Below are positions 1 through 9,948 of a DNA stretch of 45,713 nt, piece by piece. Both the position numbers and the translations under genes were made by a program. This stretch comes from Bacillus thermozeamaize (GTDB lineage Bacteria > Bacillota > Bacilli > ZCTH02-B2): contig LZRT01000134.1 of assembly GCA_002159075.1 (NCBI GenBank), positions 1 through 45,713 of the forward strand, in the 5' to 3' direction. The notes under the pieces were generated by a model. That model worked only from the letters and a program-made list of their open reading frames with translations. It was not told the origin of the DNA and searched no databases. Position 1 is the stretch's first letter. Every line of letters begins with the position of its first letter.

Positions 1-162
1 GAAGAGGAAGGTCATGGTCAGTAAGGGCAAGCCACCCAAGTATACCTCTTTGAGGTGAATGTTGGGTTAGATTTTCAAATGAGTGATCTATTCCGTCTTC
101 GGTAAGATTTTTATATGGGTTGACACGACATCACCGAACAAGACCGGTCCGCCGCCATTTTG

Positions 163-1125
163 TCACAGCGGCTGGGCATCCACAATCATCACCATACACC
201 AGGCCGTCAGATAGATAAGGGAGAAGCGGAAAGTCCGCAATGCCCATGCTTCCTTGTTCGATGCCCAAAACCCGTATGCGGCAAGCCCCAAAAAGACCAA
301 TCCAAGCAACGTCATCACAATCAGGTAGATCCAGCCGACCAGTCCGCTAAACACCAGGATGAGCGAAGTCGGCAACAGCGCTGCGGTATACAGCAGGATT
401 TGCCGGATGGTCGCATCCACCCCGCGAACGACCGGAAACATTGGAAATCCGCCCGCTTTGTAATCCTCCACCTTGAGAATCGCCAACGTCAAAAAGTGGG
501 GCATCTGCCAGAAAAACATCACAAAAAAGAGCACCCAGGCGAAATAATCCATCTTGCCGACAACCGCTGTCCAACCAATGACAAACGGGATGGAACCCGG
601 AATCCCGCCAAACAGGGTTCCCAGGGCGGTATAACGCTTTAATCCTGTATAGACAAGCCCATACGAAACGATTCCAATCAAGGCCAGAAGCGCCGGCAGC
701 TCTCCTGCTCCGCCCAGCGCTGTCAGCCCTGCTCCCAGGATGATGAGGGAAAGGACCCCCATGATCACTGCCAGCAAGAGCGCCACATTCGGCGAAATGC
801 GTTTCTGGGCCAGGGCACGGTGTTGCGTCCGGGGCATCAGAATGTCCCGATCCCGGTCGAAATAATTATTTAAAATGGCTCCAGAGGCGACCGCGAAATA
901 GGTCCCAACCATGGTCAGAGCCAACATCAGCCAATCCGGTCTTCCACCTGAAGCCAACCAAAAGGCGGCAAAGGTCATCATCAGGTTGGCAAGGGTAATG
1001 CCAGGCTTGGTCAGCTCAATATAATCTCTCAGACTGGCTTGTCCGCCAGCATCTGCAACAGGCTTCTCCAATTCACCTGAACCGGATGAACGGGAATTGG
1101 CTGCCCGGATCAGATTTCCTCGCAT
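163..1125 (-). CDS. ctaB: Protoheme IX farnesyltransferase (heme O synthase)
   Basis: This enzyme transfers a farnesyl group from farnesyl diphosphate to protoheme IX in the membrane, giving heme O for heme-copper oxidases. The 320-residue product has a polar N-terminus of about 30 residues followed by several hydrophobic helices. The first Asp-rich prenyl-diphosphate motif, NNYFDRDRD, is at residues 86-94; the second polar loop, EDYKAGGFPMFP, is near 221-232, preceded by WQMPHF. Length fits the family. The start is an ATG preceded by AAAGGAG with 8 nt spacing. No oxidase genes are in view; ctaA or cta genes could lie outside the window. Confidence 0.95.
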   Translation of the reverse strand: MRGNLIRAANSRSSGSGELEKPVADAGGQASLRDYIELTKPGITLANLMMTFAAFWLASGGRPDWLMLALTMVGTYFAVASGAILNNYFDRDRDILMPRTQHRALAQKRISPNVALLLAVIMGVLSLIILGAGLTALGGAGELPALLALIGIVSYGLVYTGLKRYTALGTLFGGIPGSIPFVIGWTAVVGKMDYFAWVLFFVMFFWQMPHFLTLAILKVEDYKAGGFPMFPVVRGVDATIRQILLYTAALLPTSLILVFSGLVGWIYLIVMTLLGLVFLGLAAYGFWASNKEAWALRTFRFSLIYLTAWCMVMIVDAQPL

Positions 1126-1268
1126 CGCATGTTCTCCTTTCCATCGATCAAAAACCTTTCACGATTTGGGTAACCCTTGCCTTTGTCGATAAAACGCGGA
1201 TGATATCTGAAAATACCCTCTCCAATGTACCATACCTTTTGATTTTATTGCAATGAAGATCATTCCCA

Positions 1269-2006
1269 TCAAACCTCTGCCATCGGAAACAGATATGCCA
1301 GCGCATCCGGCAAATCCTTCTGCCAAAATCCCCAGTCATGCCCCCCTTCCTTCACCTGAAAGCATACCTTGATGCCGCATTCCCGGAGGATCTGCGCAAC
1401 CTGCCGGTTCCATTCCAGGATGTTCAACCTCCCTCCCGGTGTCTCTGCCGGCGCTTCATGGATGCCGACCGTTTGGTAGACGTCAAGGGGGGCGTTTCTG
1501 CCGTTTTGCCGCAGCCATGCATGCATCTCCGGGTGGAACGCACCTGACTGGCTCAGCACAGCGCGAAAGGTGTGCGGCGACTGAATCGCCGTCATCAGCG
1601 CCTGTGTCGCTCCAAGCGAGGATCCGCCAATCACCCGCCCGCGAGCCGCGGGAATGGTTGCATAGACTCGGTCCATGTAGGGGATGATTTCATTGAGAAG
1701 AAACAATTGGTATTGCCGAAACCTGGCGCCCGCCGGACTGTATTCCGCCAAACGGCGTGCTCTCTCCACCGGAATACCGGCGATCAATAGCGGCTGGATT
1801 CGCCTCTCACGGATCAGCCGATTGGCTGTCGTGGCAATGCGGCCAAAGCGGAAATAATCTTCTCCATCCTGCAGGTACAACACCGGGTAGGCCCGCCTAT
1901 CGGTATAATCCGGGGGCACGTAGACCTTTATCGCACGGCGTTCCTGCAGGTGGATGCTTTCCACTTGGTGTTTATCGATTCGCCGTTGATAGACGGGCTC
2001 GGTCAT
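1269..2006 (-). CDS. Enterochelin esterase-like alpha/beta hydrolase
   Basis: This is a predicted cytoplasmic serine esterase of the putative-esterase (esterase D / Fes-like) family, 245 residues. The nucleophile elbow is GGSSLGA with Ser130, and the likely catalytic histidine is His223 in GGHDW near the C-terminus. There is no signal peptide. The start chosen is the ATG that follows AGGAGG by 8 nt; an upstream in-frame ATG overlaps that ribosome-binding site and is unlikely. It is transcribed divergently from the pdh operon and follows the same direction as ctaB. The substrate cannot be told; siderophore esters or simple esters are both possible. Confidence 0.8.
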   Translation of the reverse strand: MTEPVYQRRIDKHQVESIHLQERRAIKVYVPPDYTDRRAYPVLYLQDGEDYFRFGRIATTANRLIRERRIQPLLIAGIPVERARRLAEYSPAGARFRQYQLFLLNEIIPYMDRVYATIPAARGRVIGGSSLGATQALMTAIQSPHTFRAVLSQSGAFHPEMHAWLRQNGRNAPLDVYQTVGIHEAPAETPGGRLNILEWNRQVAQILRECGIKVCFQVKEGGHDWGFWQKDLPDALAYLFPMAEV

Positions 2007-2136
2007 TGGAACATCCTCCTGCATCGTGTCATGGTATACAACAGTATAACAGCAATATAAATAATATATAACAGAGAATGATTTCCGTGCGAAAAAATCA
2101 TTTTGTTCTCTCCAGCATAACTGATGTTATCCCTCA

Positions 2137-2167
2137 TTGACAAATATTACTGGCGATCTGATATAGT
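2137..2167 (+). promoter_or_regulatory. Candidate SigA promoter of pdhABCD
   Basis: TTGACA at 2137-2142 and TATAGT at 2162-2167 are separated by 19 bp, which is long for SigA. A small inverted repeat, CTGTA-ATAA-TACAG (2193-2206), lies between this site and the pdhA start and may be an operator or leader hairpin. Confidence 0.4.
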
Positions 2168-2210
2168 ATGTGTTAAGAAACGTAAAAATTATCTGTAATA
2201 ATACAGTTAG

Positions 2211-3319
<1,109 letters not shown>

Positions 3320-3320
<1 letters not shown>

Positions 3321-4300
3321 TGGCCAACCTGACGATGATTCAGGCGATTAACGATGCCCTGCGCACCGCGCTGAAAACCTACCCGGAAGTCCTCGTTTTC
3401 GGCGAAGACGTGGGCGTCAACGGCGGTGTTTTCCGCGCGACGGACGGCCTGCAAAAGGAGTTCGGAGAAGAACGGGTCTATGACACGCCGCTGGCCGAGT
3501 CTGCCATTATCGGTTCTGCAGTGGGGCTGGCCATCATGGGCTTTCGGCCGGTCGCAGAAATCCAGTTTTCCGGCTTCTACTTTGAAGCCTTTGACGCCCT
3601 TCTCAGCCAGGCGGCACGAATCCGTTTCCGTTCAGGCGGTCGTTACCATTGCCCAATGGTGGTTCGCTCCCCGTTTGGCGGCGGCGTCCGTACGCCGGAA
3701 CTTCATGCCGACAGTGTCGAGGGCTATTTTCTGCACGCCCCGGGATTGAAAGTGGTCATCCCGAGCAATCCTTACGAAGCCAAGGGATTGTTGCTTTCGG
3801 CAATCGAGGAGGAAGATCCGGTCATCTTTCTCGAACACATGAAACTCTACCGCTCATTCCGCCAGGAAGTGCCGGAAGGATATTACACCATTCCCTTGGG
3901 AAAGGCCAATATCGCCAGGGAAGGCGCTGACGTCACCGTCGTCGCATATGGGGCAATGGTTCAGGCCGCTCTCAAGGCCGCCGAGGAACTGGAACAGGAG
4001 CGGCAGGCCAGGATTGAAGTGATCGATTTGCGTACCATAAGCCCCATCGACACGGAGACGATCATCCAGTCCGTGCAAAAAACCAATCGCGCCGTCATCG
4101 TCCACGAAGCTCCCAAGACCGGCGGCCCGGCGGCGGAAATCATCGCGCGGATCAACGAAAGGGCCATTCTACACCTGGAGGCGCCCGTGATGCGGGTCAC
4201 CGGATACGATACCGTCTATCCCTTCACGATGATCGAAGACCAGTGGTTGCCGACGTCGGATCGCATCAAACAGGCCATCATCGACGTTCTGGATTTTTAG
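3320..4300 (+). CDS. pdhB: Pyruvate dehydrogenase E1 component, beta subunit
   Basis: This is the partner of PdhA in the alpha2-beta2 E1 enzyme, 326 residues, of the usual transketolase pyrimidine-binding plus C-terminal fold. Recognisable segments include [18 protein letters not shown] near the N-terminus, [16 protein letters not shown], and a C-terminal domain with [16 protein letters not shown]. The ATG at 3320 is preceded by AAAGGAGG with 7 nt spacing and shares one base with the pdhA stop; a GTG one codon earlier is the alternative. It is the second gene of the pdhABCD operon. Confidence 0.95.
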
Positions 4301-4336
4301 GATCGCATTTCACCTTTTTTAAGGAGGAACAAAGGG

Positions 4337-5746
4337 ATGACGTTTGAATTTCGCTTGCCGGACATCGGCGAGGGAATCGCCGAAGGAGAAATTGTGAAAT
4401 GGCTGGTGAAAGAAGGCGATCAGGTCAAAGAAGACGACATCATCGCCGAAGTGCAGACCGACAAGGCCGTGGTCGAAATCCCGTCGCCGGTCAACGGCAA
4501 AGTCCTGAAACTTCATGCCAAAGAAGGGGAGGTCGTCCGGGTCGGTTCCGTGCTTGTCACCTTTGCTACCGAAGAGGCAACGACCCAGGTTGACGGCCAG
4601 CCGCAGACGGCCGACGAAAAGCCGGCAGATCAAAACCAGTTTGCCATCGCCGAACAAGCACTCGAAAAAAGTGCTGCAAAACCGGTCCCCCCCTCCATCC
4701 AGCCTCCGGAACCGGCACAGAAGAACCAACCGGCCGGCGGTGAACAGCCAGCAGCGGACGATGACAAGCAACCTCCGGCCTCCGCACCTGGGCGTGCCAT
4801 GATCTTGGCCACTCCTGCCGTACGCAAATACGCCCGTGAAAAAGGCGTCGATCTCTCGCTCATCCAGGGAACGGGCCGGCACGGTCAGATTACCAGGGAG
4901 GATGTCGACCGGGCATTGCGGGCAGCCGCTTCGGAGGCTTCTGAAGGCTCCAGAGAAGCAGGTACGCCAGCAACGGCAACAGTGCTGCAAGAACCGGTTC
5001 CAGCAACGGCAGCGGCTCAGCAAGCATCCAGGGAGAAAGACGCAGCGCGGGAACACCGGGTCCCCTTGCGTGGTGTGCGGCGGGCCGTGGCGGAGAGCAT
5101 GGTCCGCTCCAAATACACCGCCCCTCACGTCACGATCATGGACGAAGTGGATGTCAGCCAGCTGGTAGCGCTGCGCACACGGCTAAAACCAAGGGCAGAA
5201 GAACAAGGCATCAAACTAACCTACCTGCCATTTGTCATCAAGGCGCTGATCGCGGCCGCCCGGCGCTTTCCGGAAATCAACGCCTCACTGGATGACGAGG
5301 CGCAAGAGATCGTCTATAAACACGAGTACAACATCGGCATCGCCACGGCCACCGAGCAAGGCCTGATCGTCCCCGTGATTCATCAGGCGGATCGCAAAAG
5401 CATCCTGCAACTGGCACAAGCGATCCAGGTACTGGCGCAAAAAGCCAGAGAACGCAAGATCTCCCTGGAAGAACTGCGCGGCGGCACGATCAGCATCACC
5501 AACATCGGCTCGGCTGGCGGTCTCTTTTTCACACCGATCATCAATCATCCTGAAGTGGCCATTCTCGGCGTCGGCCGGATCACGGAGAAACCGGTCGTCC
5601 GCAGCGGGCAGATCCTGGTGGCGCCGGTGATGTCTCTCTCCCTGAGCTTTGATCATCGCGTCATCGATGGCGAACTGGCCCAACGTGCGCTAAACTATAT
5701 CAAGGAACTTCTCAAAGATCCAGAAAATTTGCTGATGGAGGTGTAA
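4337..5746 (+). CDS. pdhC: Dihydrolipoyllysine acetyltransferase (PDH E2)
   Basis: This is the core of the pyruvate dehydrogenase complex, passing the acetyl group to CoA. The 469-residue protein has one N-terminal lipoyl domain with the lipoylated lysine in TDKAV (Lys43), a long Ala/Pro/Glu/Gln linker, a peripheral subunit-binding domain at about 156-194, a second linker at about 195-238, and the catalytic domain to the end with DHRVIDG (His440, Asp444). The ATG follows AAGGAGG by 8 nt. A single lipoyl domain is normal for Gram-positive E2. It lies 36 bp after pdhB and 6 bp before the lipoamide dehydrogenase gene. Confidence 0.95.
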   Translation: MTFEFRLPDIGEGIAEGEIVKWLVKEGDQVKEDDIIAEVQTDKAVVEIPSPVNGKVLKLHAKEGEVVRVGSVLVTFATEEATTQVDGQPQTADEKPADQNQFAIAEQALEKSAAKPVPPSIQPPEPAQKNQPAGGEQPAADDDKQPPASAPGRAMILATPAVRKYAREKGVDLSLIQGTGRHGQITREDVDRALRAAASEASEGSREAGTPATATVLQEPVPATAAAQQASREKDAAREHRVPLRGVRRAVAESMVRSKYTAPHVTIMDEVDVSQLVALRTRLKPRAEEQGIKLTYLPFVIKALIAAARRFPEINASLDDEAQEIVYKHEYNIGIATATEQGLIVPVIHQADRKSILQLAQAIQVLAQKARERKISLEELRGGTISITNIGSAGGLFFTPIINHPEVAILGVGRITEKPVVRSGQILVAPVMSLSLSFDHRVIDGELAQRALNYIKELLKDPENLLMEV

Positions 5747-5752
5747 CACAGG

Positions 5753-7168
5753 GTGGTTGTAGGCGACTTTTCACGTGAAGTGGATGTGCTCGTCGTCGGT
5801 GGAGGCCCAGGCGGCTACGCGGCGGCCATCCGTGCCGCCCAGCTGGGCAAGCAGGTGACGTTGGTTGAAAAAGAGGCTCTGGGCGGCGTCTGTCTCAACC
5901 GGGGATGCATTCCCTCCAAGGCGCTAATCAGCGTCGCAGAGCTGTATGAACGCATGCAACACGCGGAAGAGATGGGCATTTCGGTGCAGGGCCTCAAGCT
6001 GCACATGGACAAAATCCAGCAATGGAAAAACAAGGTGGTTCAGCAATTGACCTCAGGCGTCGCGTCGCTGCTCAAAGGCCACCAGGTGGAAGTCATCAAG
6101 GGGGAAGCCTACTTCACCTCGCCTCATGAGGTCCGCGTCGTCTCCGGATACGAAAATGAACGCCTCAGCTTCCGCCACTGCATCATCGCCACCGGCTCCC
6201 GGCCCGTCGAACTGAAAGCTTTTCCCTTCGACGAACAAAAAATCCTCTCCTCCACCGGTGCCCTCAACCTGCAGGACATTCCGCAGCGCTTCCTCGTCAT
6301 CGGCGGCGGCTACATCGGCGTGGAGTTGGGAAGCGCGCTTAACAAACTGGGAAGCGAAGTGATCATCCTGGAAGGAATGCAGACCATCCTTCCCGGCTTT
6401 GACAAGGCGATGGTCCAGATGGCCGCGCGCCTGCTGAAAAAACAGGGCATCACCATTCACACCAACGCGACGGCTACTTCTGCCGACATCGAGGGCGAAC
6501 GCGTCAAGGTCAAGGCCGAAATCGGCGGCAAGGAGGAAGTGTTTGACGTGGACGCCGTGCTGGTCAGCGTCGGGCGCCGGCCCAACAGTGACGAGCTGGG
6601 CCTGGAAGCCATCGGCGTGGAACGGAACGAACGCGGCTTCATCAAGGTGAACCAACAGCAACAAACGTCTGTCCCTCACATCTATGCGATTGGCGACGTG
6701 GTGGGAGAACCCATGCTGGCGCACAAAGCTTATTATGAAGCCAAGGTGGCCGCCGAGGCGATCGCGGGGTTGCCAAGCGCAACCGATTACCAAGCCATGC
6801 CCTTTGTCATCTTCAGCGATCCGGAAATGGCCAGTGTCGGCCTGACCAAAGACGCCGCCAAGGAACAAGGCATTGAAGTCGTCACCGCCCGCTTCCCCTT
6901 CCAGGCCAATGGCCGTGCGCTCTCGCTCAACAAACCGGATGGCTTCGTCCACATCGTCGCGGACAAATCGACGCAGCACGTCCTTGGCGTGCAGATCGTC
7001 GGCCCCGAGGCCTCGACGATGATCGCGGAAGCGGCCCTGGCCATCGAAATGGGAACAACATTGGAAGATCTCAGCCTCACCGTCCACCCGCATCCCACCC
7101 TTTCAGAAGCCATCGCCGAAGCGGCGGAAGTGGCGCTCGGCCGGGGCATACACATGATGAGCAAATAA
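5753..7168 (+). CDS. lpdA: Dihydrolipoamide dehydrogenase (PDH E3)
   Basis: This flavoprotein reoxidises dihydrolipoyl E2 with NAD+. It has 471 residues: an FAD Rossmann motif VVGGGPGGYAAA, the redox disulfide in GGVCLNRGC (Cys47/Cys52), an NAD-binding motif VIGGGYIGVELG at about 180-191, and the C-terminal HPHPTLSE with the His447/Glu452 pair. The start is GTG at 5753, with GGAGGT inside the end of pdhC 10 nt upstream. It is the last gene of the operon, followed directly by a strong terminator. In B. subtilis the equivalent gene is pdhD. Confidence 0.95.
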   Translation: MVVGDFSREVDVLVVGGGPGGYAAAIRAAQLGKQVTLVEKEALGGVCLNRGCIPSKALISVAELYERMQHAEEMGISVQGLKLHMDKIQQWKNKVVQQLTSGVASLLKGHQVEVIKGEAYFTSPHEVRVVSGYENERLSFRHCIIATGSRPVELKAFPFDEQKILSSTGALNLQDIPQRFLVIGGGYIGVELGSALNKLGSEVIILEGMQTILPGFDKAMVQMAARLLKKQGITIHTNATATSADIEGERVKVKAEIGGKEEVFDVDAVLVSVGRRPNSDELGLEAIGVERNERGFIKVNQQQQTSVPHIYAIGDVVGEPMLAHKAYYEAKVAAEAIAGLPSATDYQAMPFVIFSDPEMASVGLTKDAAKEQGIEVVTARFPFQANGRALSLNKPDGFVHIVADKSTQHVLGVQIVGPEASTMIAEAALAIEMGTTLEDLSLTVHPHPTLSEAIAEAAEVALGRGIHMMSK

Positions 7169-7178
7169 TCAAGGAAAC

Positions 7179-7214
7179 CATACCCAGATCCTCCTGTCTG
7201 GGTATGTTCTTGTT
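7179..7214 (+). terminator. Rho-independent terminator of the pdh operon
   Basis: CATACCCAGA (7179-7188) pairs perfectly with TCTGGGTATG (7197-7206) over a loop of 8, followed by TTCTTGTTC. It sits 10 bp past the lpdA stop. An ATG inside the right arm is the first in-frame ATG of the next gene, which argues against that start. Confidence 0.8.
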
Positions 7215-7278
7215 CAAACGGGCCAATCTAAAAAACGAAATACACATCGATCCAGACTACAGCTCGGAAGGGATTCGC

Positions 7279-7965
7279 ATGCCCAAATTCACACCATGGA
7301 TACTGTTCATTGGCCTCTTGTTGCTCGGCCTCTTTTGCCTGCAGCCACCCTCTCATGCGTCTGCCGTGGAACCACCGGAAAGCTCGCACCAGCCTGTTCA
7401 CATCTACATCAATCTTTGGCAACGCCAGCTGCACCTCATGGAAAACGGCCAGATTCGAAAAACGTACCGGATTGCCCCCGGCACGCCTGACACACCCACC
7501 CCCATCGGCGATTACCTGATCATCCAGAAATCGGCCGATTGGGGAGGGGGATTTGGCACACGCTGGCTGGGCCTGAATGTCCCCTTTGGCACTTACGGCA
7601 TCCACGGAACCAACAAGCCCTATCTGATTGGCCAGTCCGTCAGCAGCGGCTGTATCCGGATGCGCAATCAGGATGTGGAAGAACTGTACACCCGCGTGCC
7701 GCTGAATACACCGGTTCGCATTGACGGCCCTGTGCTGGGGGCGGAAGGACTGAATTACCGCATCCTGGTGGAAGGTTCCAGGGGCTCGCTGGTACAAATC
7801 GTGCAAAACCGGCTCAAAGCGGGCGGGTATTATAAAGGAAAGGTCAACGGCATCTTCGACCGGCAAACCGAAAGTGCCGTCAAGCGTTATCAAGAAGACC
7901 ATCATCTGCTGGTGACAGGGCAAATTCACTTTGCCGATCTGGTAGAACTTGGCATCGTCGAATAA
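7279..7965 (+). CDS. Secreted L,D-transpeptidase with C-terminal peptidoglycan-binding domain
   Basis: This is a YkuD-family cell-wall enzyme that forms 3-3 cross-links or trims stem peptides. From the ATG at 7279 (preceded by GGAAGGG) the 228-residue protein begins with a clear signal peptide, MPKFTPWILFIGLLLLGLFC, ending near PSHASA. The catalytic core has the histidine in GIHGT (His109) and SSGCIRM with the nucleophile Cys125. Residues ~165-225 form a PG_binding_1 repeat (VQNRLKAGGYYKG...). There is no LysM domain. Its 3' end overlaps the convergent bpsB gene by 40 bp. B. subtilis has a different gene (slp) after pdhD. Confidence 0.87.
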   Translation: MPKFTPWILFIGLLLLGLFCLQPPSHASAVEPPESSHQPVHIYINLWQRQLHLMENGQIRKTYRIAPGTPDTPTPIGDYLIIQKSADWGGGFGTRWLGLNVPFGTYGIHGTNKPYLIGQSVSSGCIRMRNQDVEELYTRVPLNTPVRIDGPVLGAEGLNYRILVEGSRGSLVQIVQNRLKAGGYYKGKVNGIFDRQTESAVKRYQEDHHLLVTGQIHFADLVELGIVE

Positions 7966-8483
7966 AGGGCTTCCTGAAGCGCCTGTTCCTCAACCGGAAT
8001 GCGCACCTTGAGCAAAAAAATCAGATTGAGCAACGCCGGCACAACAGCTGTAAACCAGGCCCCAAAGATCAGAGGGAGCGTGATCATCTCCACAATCACC
8101 ACGATATAATTCGGATGCCTCATCCAACGGTACGGCCCTTTTTTGACAAGATTCATGCCTGGAACCACGTAAATCCGGGTATTCCAGTAAGGCCCCAACG
8201 TGTGCATCACCCATCCACGAACAAACTGTGCCAGGATGAACATCCCAAGCGGAAGCCACCACCATTCAGGCGCCACCGGCTGTACGATCACCACCTCGAC
8301 CCACCATGAAACGAAAAACAACAGGTGAATCATCACCAAATACTTATAATGGTCACCTCCTACTTCGTATCCCCCCTTGTTTCGCAACACCCTCCCATTT
8401 CTTGCGGCGACCGACAATTCGGCCAGGCGTTGAACGATCACGCCAAGGAACAGGATCCAAAAGAGCCATCGCACCTCCGTCAT
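7926..8483 (-). CDS. bpsB: Isoprenylcysteine carboxyl methyltransferase-family enzyme (BpsB/YpbQ-like)
   Basis: This is a small membrane methyltransferase, 185 residues, with about four hydrophobic segments and the family C-terminal signature KKGPYRWMRHPNYIV. In B. subtilis the YpbQ/BpsB homologue O-methylates the alkylpyrones made by BpsA. Here it lies immediately after bpsA, with 16 bp between the bpsA stop and this ATG, which supports the same role. The start chosen gives a protein beginning MTEVRWLFW, directly entering the first helix; the SD (GAGGTG, with AAGGGA further up) is close to the start. A longer reading frame extends back into bpsA but has no ribosome-binding site. Confidence 0.8.
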   Translation of the reverse strand: MTEVRWLFWILFLGVIVQRLAELSVAARNGRVLRNKGGYEVGGDHYKYLVMIHLLFFVSWWVEVVIVQPVAPEWWWLPLGMFILAQFVRGWVMHTLGPYWNTRIYVVPGMNLVKKGPYRWMRHPNYIVVIVEMITLPLIFGAWFTAVVPALLNLIFLLKVRIPVEEQALQEALYSTMPSSTRSAK

Positions 8484-8499
8484 CACCTCGCGATCCCTT

Positions 8500-9549
8500 T
8501 CACCACTGCAGCAATACCTGTTCAGCGCTGAAACCCGGCCCGAGGGCAAAAAGCAGCCCGTACTCCCCTGAACCCGCCTCTTTCATCGCCTCTTTCAAGA
8601 CAAAAAGCACCGTCGGCGAAGACATGTTCCCGTAGTTCTTCAGCACATGCAACGAGGAGCTGAACTTGACCATGGGCACCTGAAACATATCGGCGTAAGC
8701 CTGAATGACTTTGACTCCACCCGGATGGGCAATCAAATGATCCAAGCACTCCAACCCCTTGAGCTGTTGTCTCTGCAAAAACCGCTTCACGGCATCAGGC
8801 AAATAGCGACGGACAAATGCCGGAATGTCTCGCGAAAAAATCACGTCCAAACCATCGTCCGTCACATTCCATCCCATCACATCCAGCGTATCATTCCAGG
8901 TCGTACTCATGCTGGCGAGCCATTGCGGCCCCTCTCCGCCCGCCGCATCCCCGCTGATCAAGGCAGCTGCGGCTCCATCCGCGAATAACGATGCGGCGAT
9001 CAAGTTGCTTTTCGACACATCGTTGCGCTGAAAAGTCAGTCCGCACAATTCCACAGCCAGCAGCAGCGCACGGCCGCGGGGAAACGCTTTCGCCCATTCA
9101 CAGGCCAATGTCAGTCCGACAGCCCCCCCTGCGCATCCGAGCCCCCAGATCGGCGTGCGGCGGATATCCGCACGGAAAGGCAAGCGATTCATCAGCCGTG
9201 CATCCAGGCTGGGAGTAGCCAGTCCGGTACTGGATACCACAATCAAATGGTCCACCTCTTCCGGCGAAAGATTACACGCCTTGAGGCAACTCATCGCCGC
9301 TTGCACGCCCAGGTCGCATGCCGATCGGACATACAAATCATTCTTTTCCGAAAATGAATGCGACTCTTCAAACCATTCCGGAAGGGTGCAAAAATATCTC
9401 CTCTCAATGGCGGCATGATCAAACACGGACAAGTATCGTTCCAATGAAGGGCGCATGCCCTGAAACAATTTTTCCGCCATTTTTTTGGCTTCCGTCTGAT
9501 GAAGACAATAAGCTGGAACAGCCGTCCCAACCGCCTCGATGATCGGCAC
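8500..9549 (-). CDS. bpsA: Type III polyketide synthase (BpsA-like alkylpyrone synthase)
   Basis: This chalcone-synthase-family ketosynthase condenses a fatty acyl-CoA with malonyl-CoA units; the B. subtilis homologue makes triketide and tetraketide alkylpyrones. The 349-residue protein has the full catalytic triad: Cys139 in GLGCAGG, His275 in AHPGG and Asn308 in NYGNMSS. The start is GTG, with AAGGGGTG about 6 nt upstream. It begins 17 bp after the DUF4363 gene and is followed by bpsB, so a four-gene operon with the upstream DUF421 pair is likely. Confidence 0.88.
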   Translation of the reverse strand: MPIIEAVGTAVPAYCLHQTEAKKMAEKLFQGMRPSLERYLSVFDHAAIERRYFCTLPEWFEESHSFSEKNDLYVRSACDLGVQAAMSCLKACNLSPEEVDHLIVVSSTGLATPSLDARLMNRLPFRADIRRTPIWGLGCAGGAVGLTLACEWAKAFPRGRALLLAVELCGLTFQRNDVSKSNLIAASLFADGAAAALISGDAAGGEGPQWLASMSTTWNDTLDVMGWNVTDDGLDVIFSRDIPAFVRRYLPDAVKRFLQRQQLKGLECLDHLIAHPGGVKVIQAYADMFQVPMVKFSSSLHVLKNYGNMSSPTVLFVLKEAMKEAGSGEYGLLFALGPGFSAEQVLLQW

Positions 9550-9566
9550 TCCTGCTCACCCCTTCC

Positions 9567-9935
9567 CTAGCTGGCCAGGTTGTTCCATAAGTCATAGAAA
9601 TAGTACACCTCAGTCAGCACGGACTGTTCGTCCTCCGCCACAGCAGCGCCCCTGATTCGCGCCAGCGTTCCGCTGATCTCCATAATCATCTCCCGCTCCA
9701 CGCTGAATTGAATCCTGTTGACCACATGATGCCACGCCTTGTTGGCCTCCACCGATTTTGCACGCGCCAAGCCCCAGTCCTTTTGCTTCACCACCTGTTC
9801 CAGCTCCCGGACCAGCCTGAAAACATCATCATCTGCCGCAAGCGGTTTTTTCAACAGGCTCCCGCTGGTCATCACCGCAATGCTCAATGCCAGAATCAAT
9901 ATGGGCACTCCGTATATAAACCATTTTGTATTCAT
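9567..9935 (-). CDS. DUF4363 family membrane-anchored protein
   Basis: This 122-residue protein has one N-terminal transmembrane helix (residues ~6-26) and a helical, charged domain outside, resembling the DUF4363 family that often sits beside DUF421 genes in Bacilli. No catalytic motif is visible. The ATG at 9935 is preferred because GAGGTG lies 6 nt upstream; two earlier in-frame starts overlap that site. It begins 13 bp after the DUF421 gene and ends 17 bp before bpsA. The function is unknown. Confidence 0.7.
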   Translation of the reverse strand: MNTKWFIYGVPILILALSIAVMTSGSLLKKPLAADDDVFRLVRELEQVVKQKDWGLARAKSVEANKAWHHVVNRIQFSVEREMIMEISGTLARIRGAAVAEDEQSVLTEVYYFYDLWNNLAS

Positions 9936-9948
9936 GAACATCACCTCG

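Noticed and set aside
2-58. Short plus-strand frame at the window start ending in TGA, perhaps the tail of a gene
   Set aside because: Only 18 codons are visible and nothing identifies them.
6053-7093. Long minus-strand reading frame (346 codons) opposite lpdA
   Set aside because: It is a shadow of the GC-rich lpdA coding frame; it has no ribosome-binding site or recognisable protein features. Similar shadows lie opposite pdhA, pdhC and speA.
7204-7278. Upstream ATG for the L,D-transpeptidase
   Set aside because: It lies inside the pdh terminator hairpin and would add 25 residues in front of a normal signal peptide.
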